Shown here piece by piece: positions 11,497-21,349 of a stretch of 64,000 nucleotides of DNA. Both the position numbers and the translations under genes were made by a program. The DNA lies in contig LGRX02025776.1 of NCBI GenBank assembly GCA_001247695.2, positions 62,001-126,000 of the forward strand, read 5' to 3'. The notes beneath the pieces were generated by a model. The model had not been told where the DNA came from. It ran no database searches and saw only the letters and a list, made by a program, of their open reading frames with translations. The DNA is from Cymbomonas tetramitiformis. Lineage: Eukaryota; Chlorophyta; Pyramimonadophyceae; Pyramimonadales; Pyramimonadaceae. Every line of letters begins with the position of its first letter. Position 1 is the first letter of the stretch.

Positions 11497-12035
11497 CCCC
11501 TAATCTGCGACGTGATGAGCTATCTCATCAAACACTCAAATCTGAGTTTCTCTGCGACATGTAACTCAAATTCACTTTTGAAGACAGTTCTGAAAAGCTC
11601 TCAGCAAGCCGCATGCAATCGTGCACTTATGAGCAACCAAGCTGTCTTGATGCTCTTGATATTCTTCGAGACGCGCTCCATTTTAACTTGGCCCTACTGG
11701 GTTACATCTAGGGCACATGTGCAGTAGTGTTACAACCCCCTAATACTCTAAATAGCCCTAACCACATGTTGGATACTTGGTAAAATTACATCCGGAAGTC
11801 TAGGGTCAATATTAGGGCTTAGGTTGTTAACAATGTGCACATACATCAACATTGTTCGGTTGATAATCACGTCGCCGGTATCAATTGTCGTGCATTTCAA
11901 ACCTGCGTATGCGATTTGCCTTGCGAAGACCTTTCCGACACTGTTTTCAAAAGTTGAGTTAGGACCGTTATGCAAAAGTTATCGTAGATAAACCTAACTT
12001 TTCAAAAACCCAAAATTCCTTTCGCAGATTAGGGG
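11497..12035. mobile_element. TTAA-flanked MITE
   Basis: TTAACCCCTAATCTGCGA (11493-11510) and its exact reverse complement (12022-12039) bracket 539 bp. Reading TTAA as the target duplication leaves a 14-bp inverted end CCCCTAATCTGCGA, the arrangement of piggyBac-type and some other TTAA-specific transposons. There is no coding frame of note. It sits between the 104-bp array and the transposase gene, so it may displace or modify that promoter. Confidence 0.7.
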
Positions 12036-12096
12036 TTAACGGTATGAATAACTACACCCCGAAACGTGTGTACAAAAGACATGTGATTGTGCTGCT

Positions 12097-15000
12097 GTGA
12101 GACTTCGCGTTAAGGAAGGGTTTACGTGTGTCTTACTAGATTGTTTGGTGACAGGGACGCATATCGGGGAAGGGTTATTGAACGTCACGCTCGTGCGGGA
12201 TCAACGATCGTGGCTATTTGGGGTGTTATGTACGACTCTCCACATTACGCTGCTTGCAGTGAGCGTTTTTTTGGCGTTGTGTGGCTCCGACGCTGCCTAC
12301 AATCCGGGACCGAATTGGGATATTCCTCCCGTTCTTATAGACTTGTTACCCCTTCTCGTAGAGGTTGGAGATTCCGCTCGCATTATACCTCTTGGAGTGT
12401 GGCCCCTGAAAGATGATGATATGGATACGCTTGAGACGTTGGTGGGGAAGATAGATTTGTTGTGCGAGGCCTGGACATCAGCAAAAGGACAAGGTGATGT
12501 TAATCACGCTCACTCAGAGGAGGTTTGGGACGATGTGGAAATGTCAGACGAGTTGGAAGGTGGGCATGAGGAAACTTACGAACGTCCTAGAGGTCAATTG
12601 CCGCAAGTAAGTGACGGTTTTGAGGAGTTGACGCGCGGGAATAAGGGGTGGTGGGTCGAGAAGATGCGAACGGCATTTGGGAGAAGCCCTCACCGCATTG
12701 CGGGTGCGGTGAGGGCGTATATCGAGTCCCTTCCGGCGGGCTTGAGTTCGAAGGTGCACAAGGAGTGCAATGCGGCATTGGTGTCGTTAGGTGACCGGCG
12801 CGAGGAGACAGTGAAGAATTGTGTTGTGGCGAATTTGAGGGACGCGTTATCACGCTTAGCACGACGAAACACACGTGCGAACGTTAGTCTAACGAGGGGG
12901 ATAGCGGCTGCGCGGCATTTGGGAGCAACTTGGCCGAGGATAACTTGGTGCGTACGGCTTGCACGATGCTTGGTGTGCATCAACGCGTTGGAACGCTTGG
13001 GGTGGTCGGAAATTCAAACTTGAGGGAGGGGGCACACATGGGAACTGCGGAGAGAGGGCGTCGTGGCCTTTGGGAGGGCGTGATGCTTGCGGAACGGAGA
13101 TTGTCTACCCGATGCTTGACAATGGCGACTTGTGCTCTTATTAGAGCTTTTTGGTTGCACCCGGACAACACTCGAGTTAGTCCTTGCAAAAAGGACGTCG
13201 TGTTGGCACGTGACCCCAACACTGGTGCTTTGAGAACACCGAGGGAGTTCGTGAGCAACCATTGGTTGGAAGCCTCTCAACTAGTAATATATAGGAGGTT
13301 TCAAGCCAAGTACCCCGCTCTCAAGATTGGGCAACGTTCCTTTGAGAAGCAAGGGGTGTGCAAGCCGCACAATGTTGTGCGGCTGCGAAGGAAGGACAAC
13401 ATATCTTGTTGCTGTAGGTACCACGAAGACATGAGAATGGTCCTTGAGGGCTTTGACAAGGCCCGAGAGGCGGTGCATTCACCATGTGCGTGCACTTCGG
13501 CGACATGTTGCCCACGGGTTCGAAGGAGCGACACCTGAGCATAGGCGAAAGGCGGTGGGGAACACGGGAATGGTTTGCACTATTGCAAAGGCGGGGAGGT
13601 CGACATCAACTTTCGCCGAGAGCTTGTTGTGTCCGCGGGGGGGGGATAAGCATGCCATGGAGTGCTTGAGAGGGAGGTGCGAGAAGTGTGGCGGCTTGGC
13701 CAACTTCAAAGTGTGTGACAGTGAGGTGCAGCATGAGGCGCAAGTGCCGTGGTCTTGTTACGAGACTTGCGGCACAGGACAGATGGACGAGGATGGTAAG
13801 GAGATTCGGCGACTGCAGTTTGTGCAGAAGAAGACGAAGCTGGCCGCCTTGATCGCCAAGTTGCAGGCGCTGTTGCTGGGGCACGAGCCGGGGGCTTCGC
13901 CAAACTGTCAGTGCAAGGGGAACTTCTTAGTGACCGCAGGGCAACCGGAGGCATGGGCGTGGAAGAAGTTGGAAGGCTGCGGGGATTGCGCGTTTCTGCG
14001 GCCATATGCATATCACACTTTCATGGCATTACACCAGCAGCGGCAGTTTCAGACGTGCGTCAGGGATTTGCCACTGGGACATGCGGTGTTCTTGTTTGAC
14101 TTCTCGGAGAATCATTCATTGAACATTCCTCGAGAAGTGCAAAGTCTGCATTGGGCGGTGAAGCAGGCGACCATATTAGTCTGCGTGGTGTGGAGACATG
14201 CGTGTATGGCCGTGGATGGGGTGGAATCAACCGCGGAGAACCCAGTGCTGGTGAAGGATTACGTGTACTTGTTGAGCGATGACCGGAAGCACGATCACCG
14301 CTTCATTCAGCACATGCGGGAGTTGATCATCAGAGACTACTTCATCGGGAGGGGGATCGCAAAGCCCTTGTTTATCCACGAGTGGGCAGATGGTTGTGCG
14401 GGACAAAATAAGTGCGCGGCAGGGTTTGCGGATGTGGCGAATAGCAAATACGAGTGGTCATTAGGTGTACCTTGCCAACGGAACTTCTTTGAGACGGCGC
14501 ATGCCAAGGGGGAGCAGGATGGGGCGGGGGCGCATGTCAAGCACGCAGCGGCGGTGGCGGTCATATCAGAGGGTGACAAGTGGTATGCCCGCATCAATTG
14601 CGCTGCAGACCTGCATGCGTTCTGTTGCGAGAGATTGAGCCGACGTGCGGATAGCAGTTACGCCAAGGCAAGAGCGAGCTTCAATCAACGGTTTTTTACT
14701 TGGTACCAGAGGACGCACTGCACGAGGAGGCGGGAGGATTGCATGCGGTGGATCACAATGCTGGTGCAGCATACCAGGCGGTGGATGGGACGCAGCGCTT
14801 GCATTCTGTAAGGGGGGGGGAGGGCGAGGGGAAGTTGATGGTACGTGAGCGTACATGCTATTGTGTGAATTGTTATGCGGAGTGTGTGCGCTCCATTCCG
14901 GACTCGGAGGGATGCTTGGAGACGTCCCACGGGGATGCGTGGAGAGATGTGGAGTTGCGGCCGGCTACGGGCGCGGCCGCCGTGAGGATTCGCGGCATGG

Positions 15001-15368
15001 TGGAGGAGTATGCGGCGGGTGTGAGTGTAGCCGTGCGGCGTGGTAGCATCATGGCGGTGAAGAAGGATCCTACGGACGCATCACATGCCTACTACTTGGT
15101 GAAGGCGCTGTCGGGTGTCACGGAGGTCGGCGGGAGGATCCGCCGTGATGACTATAGACAGACATTTGCTCCTGGAGACTCGGTGATTTCGGGGAGATAC
15201 TTTGAGTGGGCGGATCCAAACGTGCGAGATACATACACCTTAGATACTAGCAAGAAGTGCTTGATTCCGTGTGAAGCCGTACTAGCATGTGATGTTCGCC
15301 TAGTTAAGAGGGGGGATGTGCACATGCTACCCCTGAGGGAGCATCAGCGGTTGTTGGCACTTCTGTGA
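12097..15368 (+). pseudogene. DDE-like transposase of element 1, frameshifted
   Basis: Coding character passes through four overlapping frames: 12097-13023, 12930-13538, 13444-14811 and 14700-15368. Apparent single-base shifts fall near 12925, 13515 and 14695 (the last in a T6 run). The middle part has a CKPHNVV..CCCRYHEDM block. The catalytic-type core lies in the third segment: FDFSENH (Asp about 14098), EWADGCAGQNK (Asp about 14389) and FFETAHAKGEQDGAGAH (Glu about 14491), a D-x96-D-x33-E arrangement. A Cys-rich tail with RTCYCVNCYAEC follows. DDE transposases cut and join element ends. The family appears related to eukaryotic proteins with a DGxxxQxK..HGKGxxDGxG signature, but I cannot name the superfamily. 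The start is uncertain because the first frame opens at a non-ATG codon. It could be a true pseudogene or carry consensus errors. Confidence 0.65.
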
Positions 15369-15444
15369 GATTCTAGTGTTATGTAGATGTATATATTGTA
15401 TATATTGTAGATACGGCCATGTTGCGGTGTATATTGTTATGACT

Positions 15445-16403
15445 TGTACATACTTCGAATAAGTTCTCCGTATCACGTGCTACATCTCACGCACCCGCAA
15501 TATATGCAATTTCTGCTTTGCAGCCCTTTTTACAGACGAAATTAGCTCCCCAGCACCCCGTGAATGTGACCCGATGTGAAATTTCGCTTCTCATTGCCTA
15601 GGTATGACCTCTAAATACTTCTCACAACTTCTAATAACTTCACCGTATCACGTGCAACATCTCACGCGCCCACGAGACATGCATTTTCTGTTGTTGCAGT
15701 CAGTTTACAGACGAAATTAGCCCCCCAACGCCCCGTGAATGTGACCCGATGTGAAATATCACTTCTCGATGCCTAGTAATAACTTCTAGATACTTCTCAC
15801 AACTTCTAATAACTTCACAGTATCATTTGCATATCTCACGCGCCCACGAGACATGCATTTTCTGTTTTGCAGTCAGTTTACAGACGAAATTAGCTCCCCA
15901 ACGCCCCGCGAATGTGACCCGATGTGAAATATCACTTCTCGATGCCTAGTAATAACTTGTAGATACTTCTCATAAATTCTAATAACTTCACCGTATCATT
16001 TGCATATCTCACGCGCCCACGAGACATGCATTTTCTGTTGTTGCAGTCAGTTTACAGACGAAATTAGCTCCCCAACGCCCCGCGAATGTGACCCGATGTG
16101 AAATATCACTGCTCGATGCCTAGTAATAACTTCTAGATACTTCTCACAACTTCTAATAACTTCACCGTATCATTTGCATATCTCACGCGCCCACGAGACA
16201 TGCATATCCTGCTCCGCGGCCCATCTGCGACTTGTATAGCAGCCCTGTGGCCACAATAATTATCGAAAATGCAAAATATTGCATTCGGATGATTTCTTAT
16301 AACTTCTAACATGTTCTTGAAACTTCTTGCGACTTCTTAATGCCATTTTCATTGATTATGCAATTTATAGTGCAAGCCCGTCCACCTAGCCGTGCTACAT
16401 GCC
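15445..16403. repeat. Right inverted end of element 1 (four to five ~173-bp units)
   Basis: Inverted copies of the left-end unit: TTACAGACGAAATTAGC recurs at about 15530, 15708, 15882 and 16053, each followed by CCGTGAATGTGACCC or CCGCGAATGTGACCC and CTCACGCGCCCACGAGACATG. The outermost 200 bp mirrors 4673-4860, including the CAGCCCTGTGGCCAC block, and ends in CCTAGCCGTGCTACATGCC. This end has one more repeat unit than the left end. Confidence 0.85.
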
Positions 16404-16615
16404 AGATGCGCCAGTCTAGTGACCACGCCGCTGCCGCCGCTGAAAACCCCCAGATGCGTCGTGGTGTGGGGGACGAAAAGCGGTTGCCGGCTCTGTCGTG
16501 CCTGCCCCGCTAGGTTGCCAAACTCGTCGGCCGCTGACTCGCTCCCAGCAGGTCCTGCACAATGCGCGCTGAGTGAAGGCGCGCCAGAGAAATGTAGCTG
16601 GCGGAGTTCCGGCTT

Positions 16616-17425
16616 TCAAACGTGCTGGTCATAGACCTCCACGTCCAAGCCGTCCGCCTCATGCCAGGGGTCCTCGTACTCGAGGTCGGCGATGTCCTCG
16701 TCCTGCGAGTCCCCCTGCGCAGCTGCTTTCCCCTTTTTGCTCTTTCTCGGTGGGCTAGGCGGCACCGATGCCGGTTTACCACTACGTTTCTCACCAGGAG
16801 AAGGCGGTGTGCCAGACGGTGCACGCTGAACGATGTCCGAAAACGTTGTGTCCGAAACCGCTGCACCACAGGATGGCGCCGCGGTTTGAGTGAAGTCTCT
16901 GGACTTCACTGTTCCAGAGGCGTTACCAAAAGTGAAAGATGCACCTGGCACGACTGTTGGCAAAACGGAAGGAGTCGTGAAAAACCCCGTCGTCGCTGGC
17001 GGATCTCTCCACTCAGCGCGCTCCTTCGCGTTCTGTCGCTGCGTGGTTCTCCTGAGGGTCCTGACGCTCGGCCCCTGCGATGAGGCGGTGCCACGCGTGG
17101 ATGTAGAAGGCGGAAACGTCGATGAAGTCGCCAAGCCCGGTGCTGTCGTGCTAGCCCGCTCGAATGCGGGAAGGCACACCGTTGCCGCTGCTGCAACTGC
17201 TCGAGTCGCGTGCAGAGCCAGATGCGTTAGGCTCTGTTGCGGCGTAAGCGCAATGGACTCGTCGTCACCGATGCACTCCGGCAGGGCCGCCCCCTGCCTT
17301 CGTGCTAGCCTTTGTGCTCTCAGCGCAGCCTGAGCTGTGCTGATGAGTATCTCCAGGCTCATCTCCGCTGCTTCGTGCTGCGGACTCGTTGCCGGTCCGC
17401 CAGATGTCGGCTTTCGCCCCCCCAT
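16616..17425 (-). CDS. Ser/Thr/Pro/Ala-rich ORF, unknown
   Basis: A minus-strand frame of about 269 codons from ATG 17425 (the frame itself is open from 17452). The N-terminal third is helical and Ala-rich (EILISTAQAALRAQRLARR, LALHATRAVAAAATV). The middle is Ser/Thr/Pro-rich, and the C-terminus has a basic PPRKSKKGKAAAQ stretch followed by an acidic DEDIADLEYEDPWHEADG tail. No catalytic motif or known domain is recognised. It runs divergently from the gag-like gene at 18049. A structural protein of a retroelement or a chromatin-associated protein are both possible; neither is shown. Confidence 0.4.
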   Translation of the reverse strand: MGGRKPTSGGPATSPQHEAAEMSLEILISTAQAALRAQRLARRQGAALPECIGDDESIALTPQQSLTHLALHATRAVAAAATVCLPAFERASTTAPGLATSSTFPPSTSTRGTASSQGPSVRTLRRTTQRQNAKERAEWRDPPATTGFFTTPSVLPTVVPGASFTFGNASGTVKSRDFTQTAAPSCGAAVSDTTFSDIVQRAPSGTPPSPGEKRSGKPASVPPSPPRKSKKGKAAAQGDSQDEDIADLEYEDPWHEADGLDVEVYDQHV

Positions 17426-18048
17426 GTCGTAAGAGCCCGCTTTAACACACAATTCTCGTGAATAATTTCAAAATTGTCTTCCCTTTATCCATTATATCGC
17501 TTGAAATTTACCATAAAATCTTTTGGGTGAGAGCGTTGCGCAGCCGCCGAGCCTAATGCTTGACAGTCCTCTTTATTCAGTTTAAGTTGATATTCACTAC
17601 TAAGCACTCAACCGCGTATCTGATGACACACCTGAATATACCGAACGGGTATATTACCCTAGGTCGTGGACCCATTCCACGCTGATATTTTCTCACTGCG
17701 TTTGCCATGATTGGCTAAGCGTCGCCTCTTAGAGTAGGTGGTGCGTGGACGCGTGTTATTGTGTCTTCGCTTGGGGAAATGCGTTGCTTCTGAGGTGTAG
17801 TACGACGTTACGGTGAGGCTGGCGGCGAGGAACTTGTTTTGAGTTTACGATCCACCTTGGGGAAACACTGCACTTCGCGCGTTACGGTGCCTTGCTGGAC
17901 GGCGACTCTGGCTAGCCATTATTCGACATTTTCCGCCGCACCGCCACCACAACGAGTCTACACGCGCTGTATTTTTTCGCTTTTCCCGGTCTGCTGGCGA
18001 CACGCGTCCATTCAACGCACCACCGACCTCCTATATGTATCTTGAGAA

Positions 18049-19337
18049 ATGAGTGCACCGAACACTAGAGCGAAGAGGCGTCTGTTGCTGGACAGCGACA
18101 TCGACGCCTCCATCAGGCTGCTTCCAGCAGTCAGATATTCACCGACACCTTCGACGCCACCTGTGCCTGTTCCAGCAGCGGCACACGCAAACGATTCGGA
18201 CGGGATTTTGCTGGCGCGGCAGCTTTTCGAGGACAACAATGCGAAGGTGGCCACGATTTACGCGAAGGGGCGGCATCGGCAATCTATTATGGGCCAAGGC
18301 GGTGCGTGAGCTTTCTTTGGGCAGTAAGGAGTAGTACTTCGAGGCCGCCAAGGACTCCGAGAAGCTCTCAAAGATTGTCGGCATTTTGAAGAACGAGTTT
18401 AGTTCTGCTGGACTGGACTTGGCGTCCTTCCAGTTCGACGACCTCGCCAAGGGAGTGATTCCGAAAGTGAAAGAGCTGCTGTACGACACGCTCGCTTACA
18501 TCGTGAAGACTGACTCTGCGGCTGAGCATTTTCTTCTGGGGACTGACTCCGTGTCCGATAGGGATGGCAGACGAGTCTTATTGTTGGACCTCATCAAGGG
18601 TTGCGTCCCTCCTGGAGTTCGCCAAACTCTCCAGGAGGAGGACTCGCAGCTTCGGCATCGTTCCGGCTCGTGTGGACCCGCGTCCGCTTCGGGCGAAGGA
18701 GCAACGACTTGTGCGCGATAACCGGTCGGAGGATTGGACTCCGACTGAGATGTCGCGTAAGTATACGTCTCCAGTGTTCGAGCGGGTGTTCGAGCGGCTC
18801 GACCCTGAATTCTACGCGGTGGTGCGAGTCCGCTACCCCATGCCCACGGACCTTCGGCCGATTCCCTTGTCCACACTCCCAAATTTGGTCACTCACATTT
18901 TCGTGTCGTGGGAGCAACAGCAGGCGGAGCTGGGAGTGGCGGTAGGGCCCAGCGTTGCTGGGGCCGCCTACTCCGGTGTCGACGAGAGGGTCATTGAGGT
19001 GCTTGGGCAGTTGACCACACGTCTCGAGAAGGTCGAAGCCGCCATCAAGTTTCAAAAAATTGGCGGTGCGGCTTCCTCCGCTCCGCGGAACAGGCGCGGT
19101 AAGGGCTTGGACGGCTTTCGGGCCGGCTCGAGCCCTACTCCTCCTGTTGGTTTCGACAGGGAACACAGGCGTGCCCTCCCTCTTTGCCATCGTTGCGGCA
19201 GAGAGGGGGGCAAGAAAGATCATGGCTGGAAGGAATGTCCGTGCGGCGGTAAGGGCGCGACGGGAAGCACGGCTGCGTATTGCATGCCCGCAGGCGGCGA
19301 GGGTGCTGATGAGGCCATGCACACGCTCGCCTTGTAA
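18049..19337 (+). pseudogene. Gag-like zinc-knuckle protein, frameshifted
   Basis: Opens at ATG 18049 (RAKRRLLLDSDIDASI), hits a stop at about 18309, continues in another frame (18386-18640, a helical segment with ASFQFDDLAKGVIPKVKELL) and ends in a third (about 18640-19337). The last part has a helical region (RVFERLDPEFYAVVRV, LPNLVTHIFVSWEQQQAEL), a coiled-coil-like segment and a zinc-knuckle-like CHRCGREGGKKDHGWKEC with C-x2-C-x8-H-x4-C spacing. Helical capsid-like regions plus a terminal Cys/His knuckle fit a retroelement gag. No pol follows, so this is a fragment. Two frame changes and a stop argue that it is dead. Confidence 0.5.
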
Positions 19338-19339
19338 CG

Positions 19340-20736
19340 ACGAGCGCTTTGAATTGGAAGTTGTCACTACATCCAAATTTTCCATTTTTGGTTTTTTTTG
19401 GTTTAAAATGAACACGTTAGAAACTAAGCTTGCAGGTTATCTTTGACTGGCCGTTTTTTAGTTCACAATATGAACCTTGCAAGAACTACTAGAATGTGTC
19501 CTACAGGCTTTCCTAGCAGCGTGCTTGCACATTTGTATATACAGTCTATATATATATATATATGGTTGTTGGTAGGGCCCCAATCGGGACAAGGATTTTG
19601 CCCCCCCCTAGCACATCTCACACTAGGGGCTAACCCCCCCCCCTAGTGAAGCCAAATTTCTCAGAGTTCCTTTAAGTGTGCTGGAAGTCCTAGGGGGCTG
19701 AATCCTTCAAGTAACACGTTAATGAGTCATTTTACTCAAGATTGCAGGTCCGGAATTGCCCCCCGAACAATGCCTCTCTCTCCTCCCATATGTGTGTGCG
19801 GTATATACACACACTTTACACCACGCATGCGAGCTTCGGCAGTGGGAAGGCATAGGCACAAGAAAACAATCAACGCTTGGGAATAAAACATATGCGTGTA
19901 TCGCATAAATTTTGAATATTACTTACAGTAATATCTAATCGCTATCTACTCCTACTGTCACTCGAACATATTCATCAACCAGCAAAACTAGAAATGCGGT
20001 TCCAGCAACTGCAGAGGCTTACCGATGCGAGTAGGATCGGCACGTGAATCCTACGCTGCATTTTTACACAATGCTTAACGCCTCATTGGCGACCACTATG
20101 GGAGTATTTTGTTAATATCATCAGCTTGAAACGACCCATCGTCGGAGGTTTGCAACTGTGGAGTTCTCGCCTTACGTCGGTTTCAGCGGATCTGCAGTTG
20201 CGCAACCCCGGCAAAATTAGCTCACAATAATACACAAGAACAGAAATAAACTTTACGTAAAAGGAGGTACAGCGACTACGCACAAACGAACCACGTCAAC
20301 TACTCACCTGCGTGTATCCTGATGGACGGCGGCTGTGATATTCCCGCCTGACGCTCCCCCATCGATGCGCGCTGCCAGCGAAAGACTTCATTGTTAGTAG
20401 TATGAAACACAGGTACATAACACAAGAAACTGAAAATCTCAACGGGGTGAGTGAGCCCCCAACGGTTACTTGCAATAGTATCAGTTTGTTTAATGTACCT
20501 CACACTCACGTTGGTGCACGTTAATTACATTTCGGATTTCGGTCCGATCGTTTCGGTTATTTTAGGGCGCAATTAGGATATTGGGGATGCACACTAATAT
20601 ACTCTAATGTATTCCACACTCACACTAGTGTATTGGGGTGCTATTGAGTGCGATTAGGAATGCATCGATATGTTCATTTTAGTATTCTTCAGGGTGCGAT
20701 TTGGATGCGCTAACTCGCAAGTAACCTTGAGCATTT
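19340..20736. other. No recognisable gene
   Basis: Contains a short TA microsatellite (about 19549-19562), C- and G-runs near 19600-19650, and a stretch with repeated GTGCGATTAGG / AGTGTATT words (20560-20740) that resembles the end region of element 2. No convincing coding frame. Confidence 0.4.
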
Positions 20737-20772
20737 TAGGGTGCGATTAGTTTCTAGTTGGAAAATAATAGT

Positions 20773-20999
20773 GTGTTGAATACTTGAATTAAAAAAACAA
20801 AAATGGCCCAGAAAACGTTTGGGTTTTGACCCAAAGCCAAAGCCCCCTCGCCTTTTCGGCGCCGAAGGCTAAGCCCCCCTGAAAAATGATCAAAAAGCCC
20901 TATATATAAGCCTTTTTCAAAATTTGTTGGCCTTCGGCCAAAGCCAAGCCCAGCCCCCAAACGTTTTCCAACCTTTTTTTCTTTTGGGAAATTCAACAC
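20773..20999. mobile_element. Small foldback element
   Basis: GTGTTGAAT at 20773 faces ATTCAACAC at 20991-20999. Inside, GAAAACGTTTGGG and CCCAAACGTTTTCC blocks and CCAAAGCCAAAGCC / GGCCAAAGCCAAGCC blocks are also inverted, so most of the 227 bp can fold back with mismatches. It lies within the left end region of element 2. No clear target duplication. Confidence 0.5.
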
Positions 21000-21349
21000 C
21001 CCTATAAGTGCACTAAATTAATCTAAACGCACACTAAATTAGGCTACTAAACCGACCTCCCCCAAACTTCAAATGCACCCTAAACACACTATTCGATGAA
21101 AATGATATTCTCATGTGAAAATGATATTGCCTTATTTACCTCATGATAGGATTAAAAAGCCGCATTTTAACAGTCAAGAACATGCAAGTGCAGGTTGTGC
21201 ATTAGATTTAATGGTTTTTATGGTACAAAATTGAGGTCAAATGCACTTTTTCGAAATCTAGGAGGAGTGAAAACACAAAGAACTTTTGACTCAGAATCTA
21301 TATACACGTTATACACATATTATTTACATGTTTTTTTTCCCGTCTTGCT

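Larger units (their letters stand above)
4673..16403. mobile_element. Element 1: 11.7-kb DNA transposon with long inverted ends
   Basis: Both ends read inward as GGCATGTAGCACGGCTAGG and are flanked by the same four bases, AGAT (4669-4672 and 16404-16407), a clean 4-bp target duplication. The inverted ends are about 0.8 kb (left) and about 0.95 kb (right) and are built from tandem copies of a ~173-bp unit. Inside are two divergent genes, a DDE-like transposase (12.1-15.4 kb, plus) and a zinc-finger accessory protein (10.67-5.62 kb, minus), with a 104-bp repeat array between their 5' ends. A 4-bp duplication is known for Sola-type elements among others. I cannot assign a superfamily from sequence alone. 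Confidence 0.85.

Noticed and set aside
20754..20999. 81-codon minus-strand frame
   Set aside because: It coincides with the small foldback element and has no family features.
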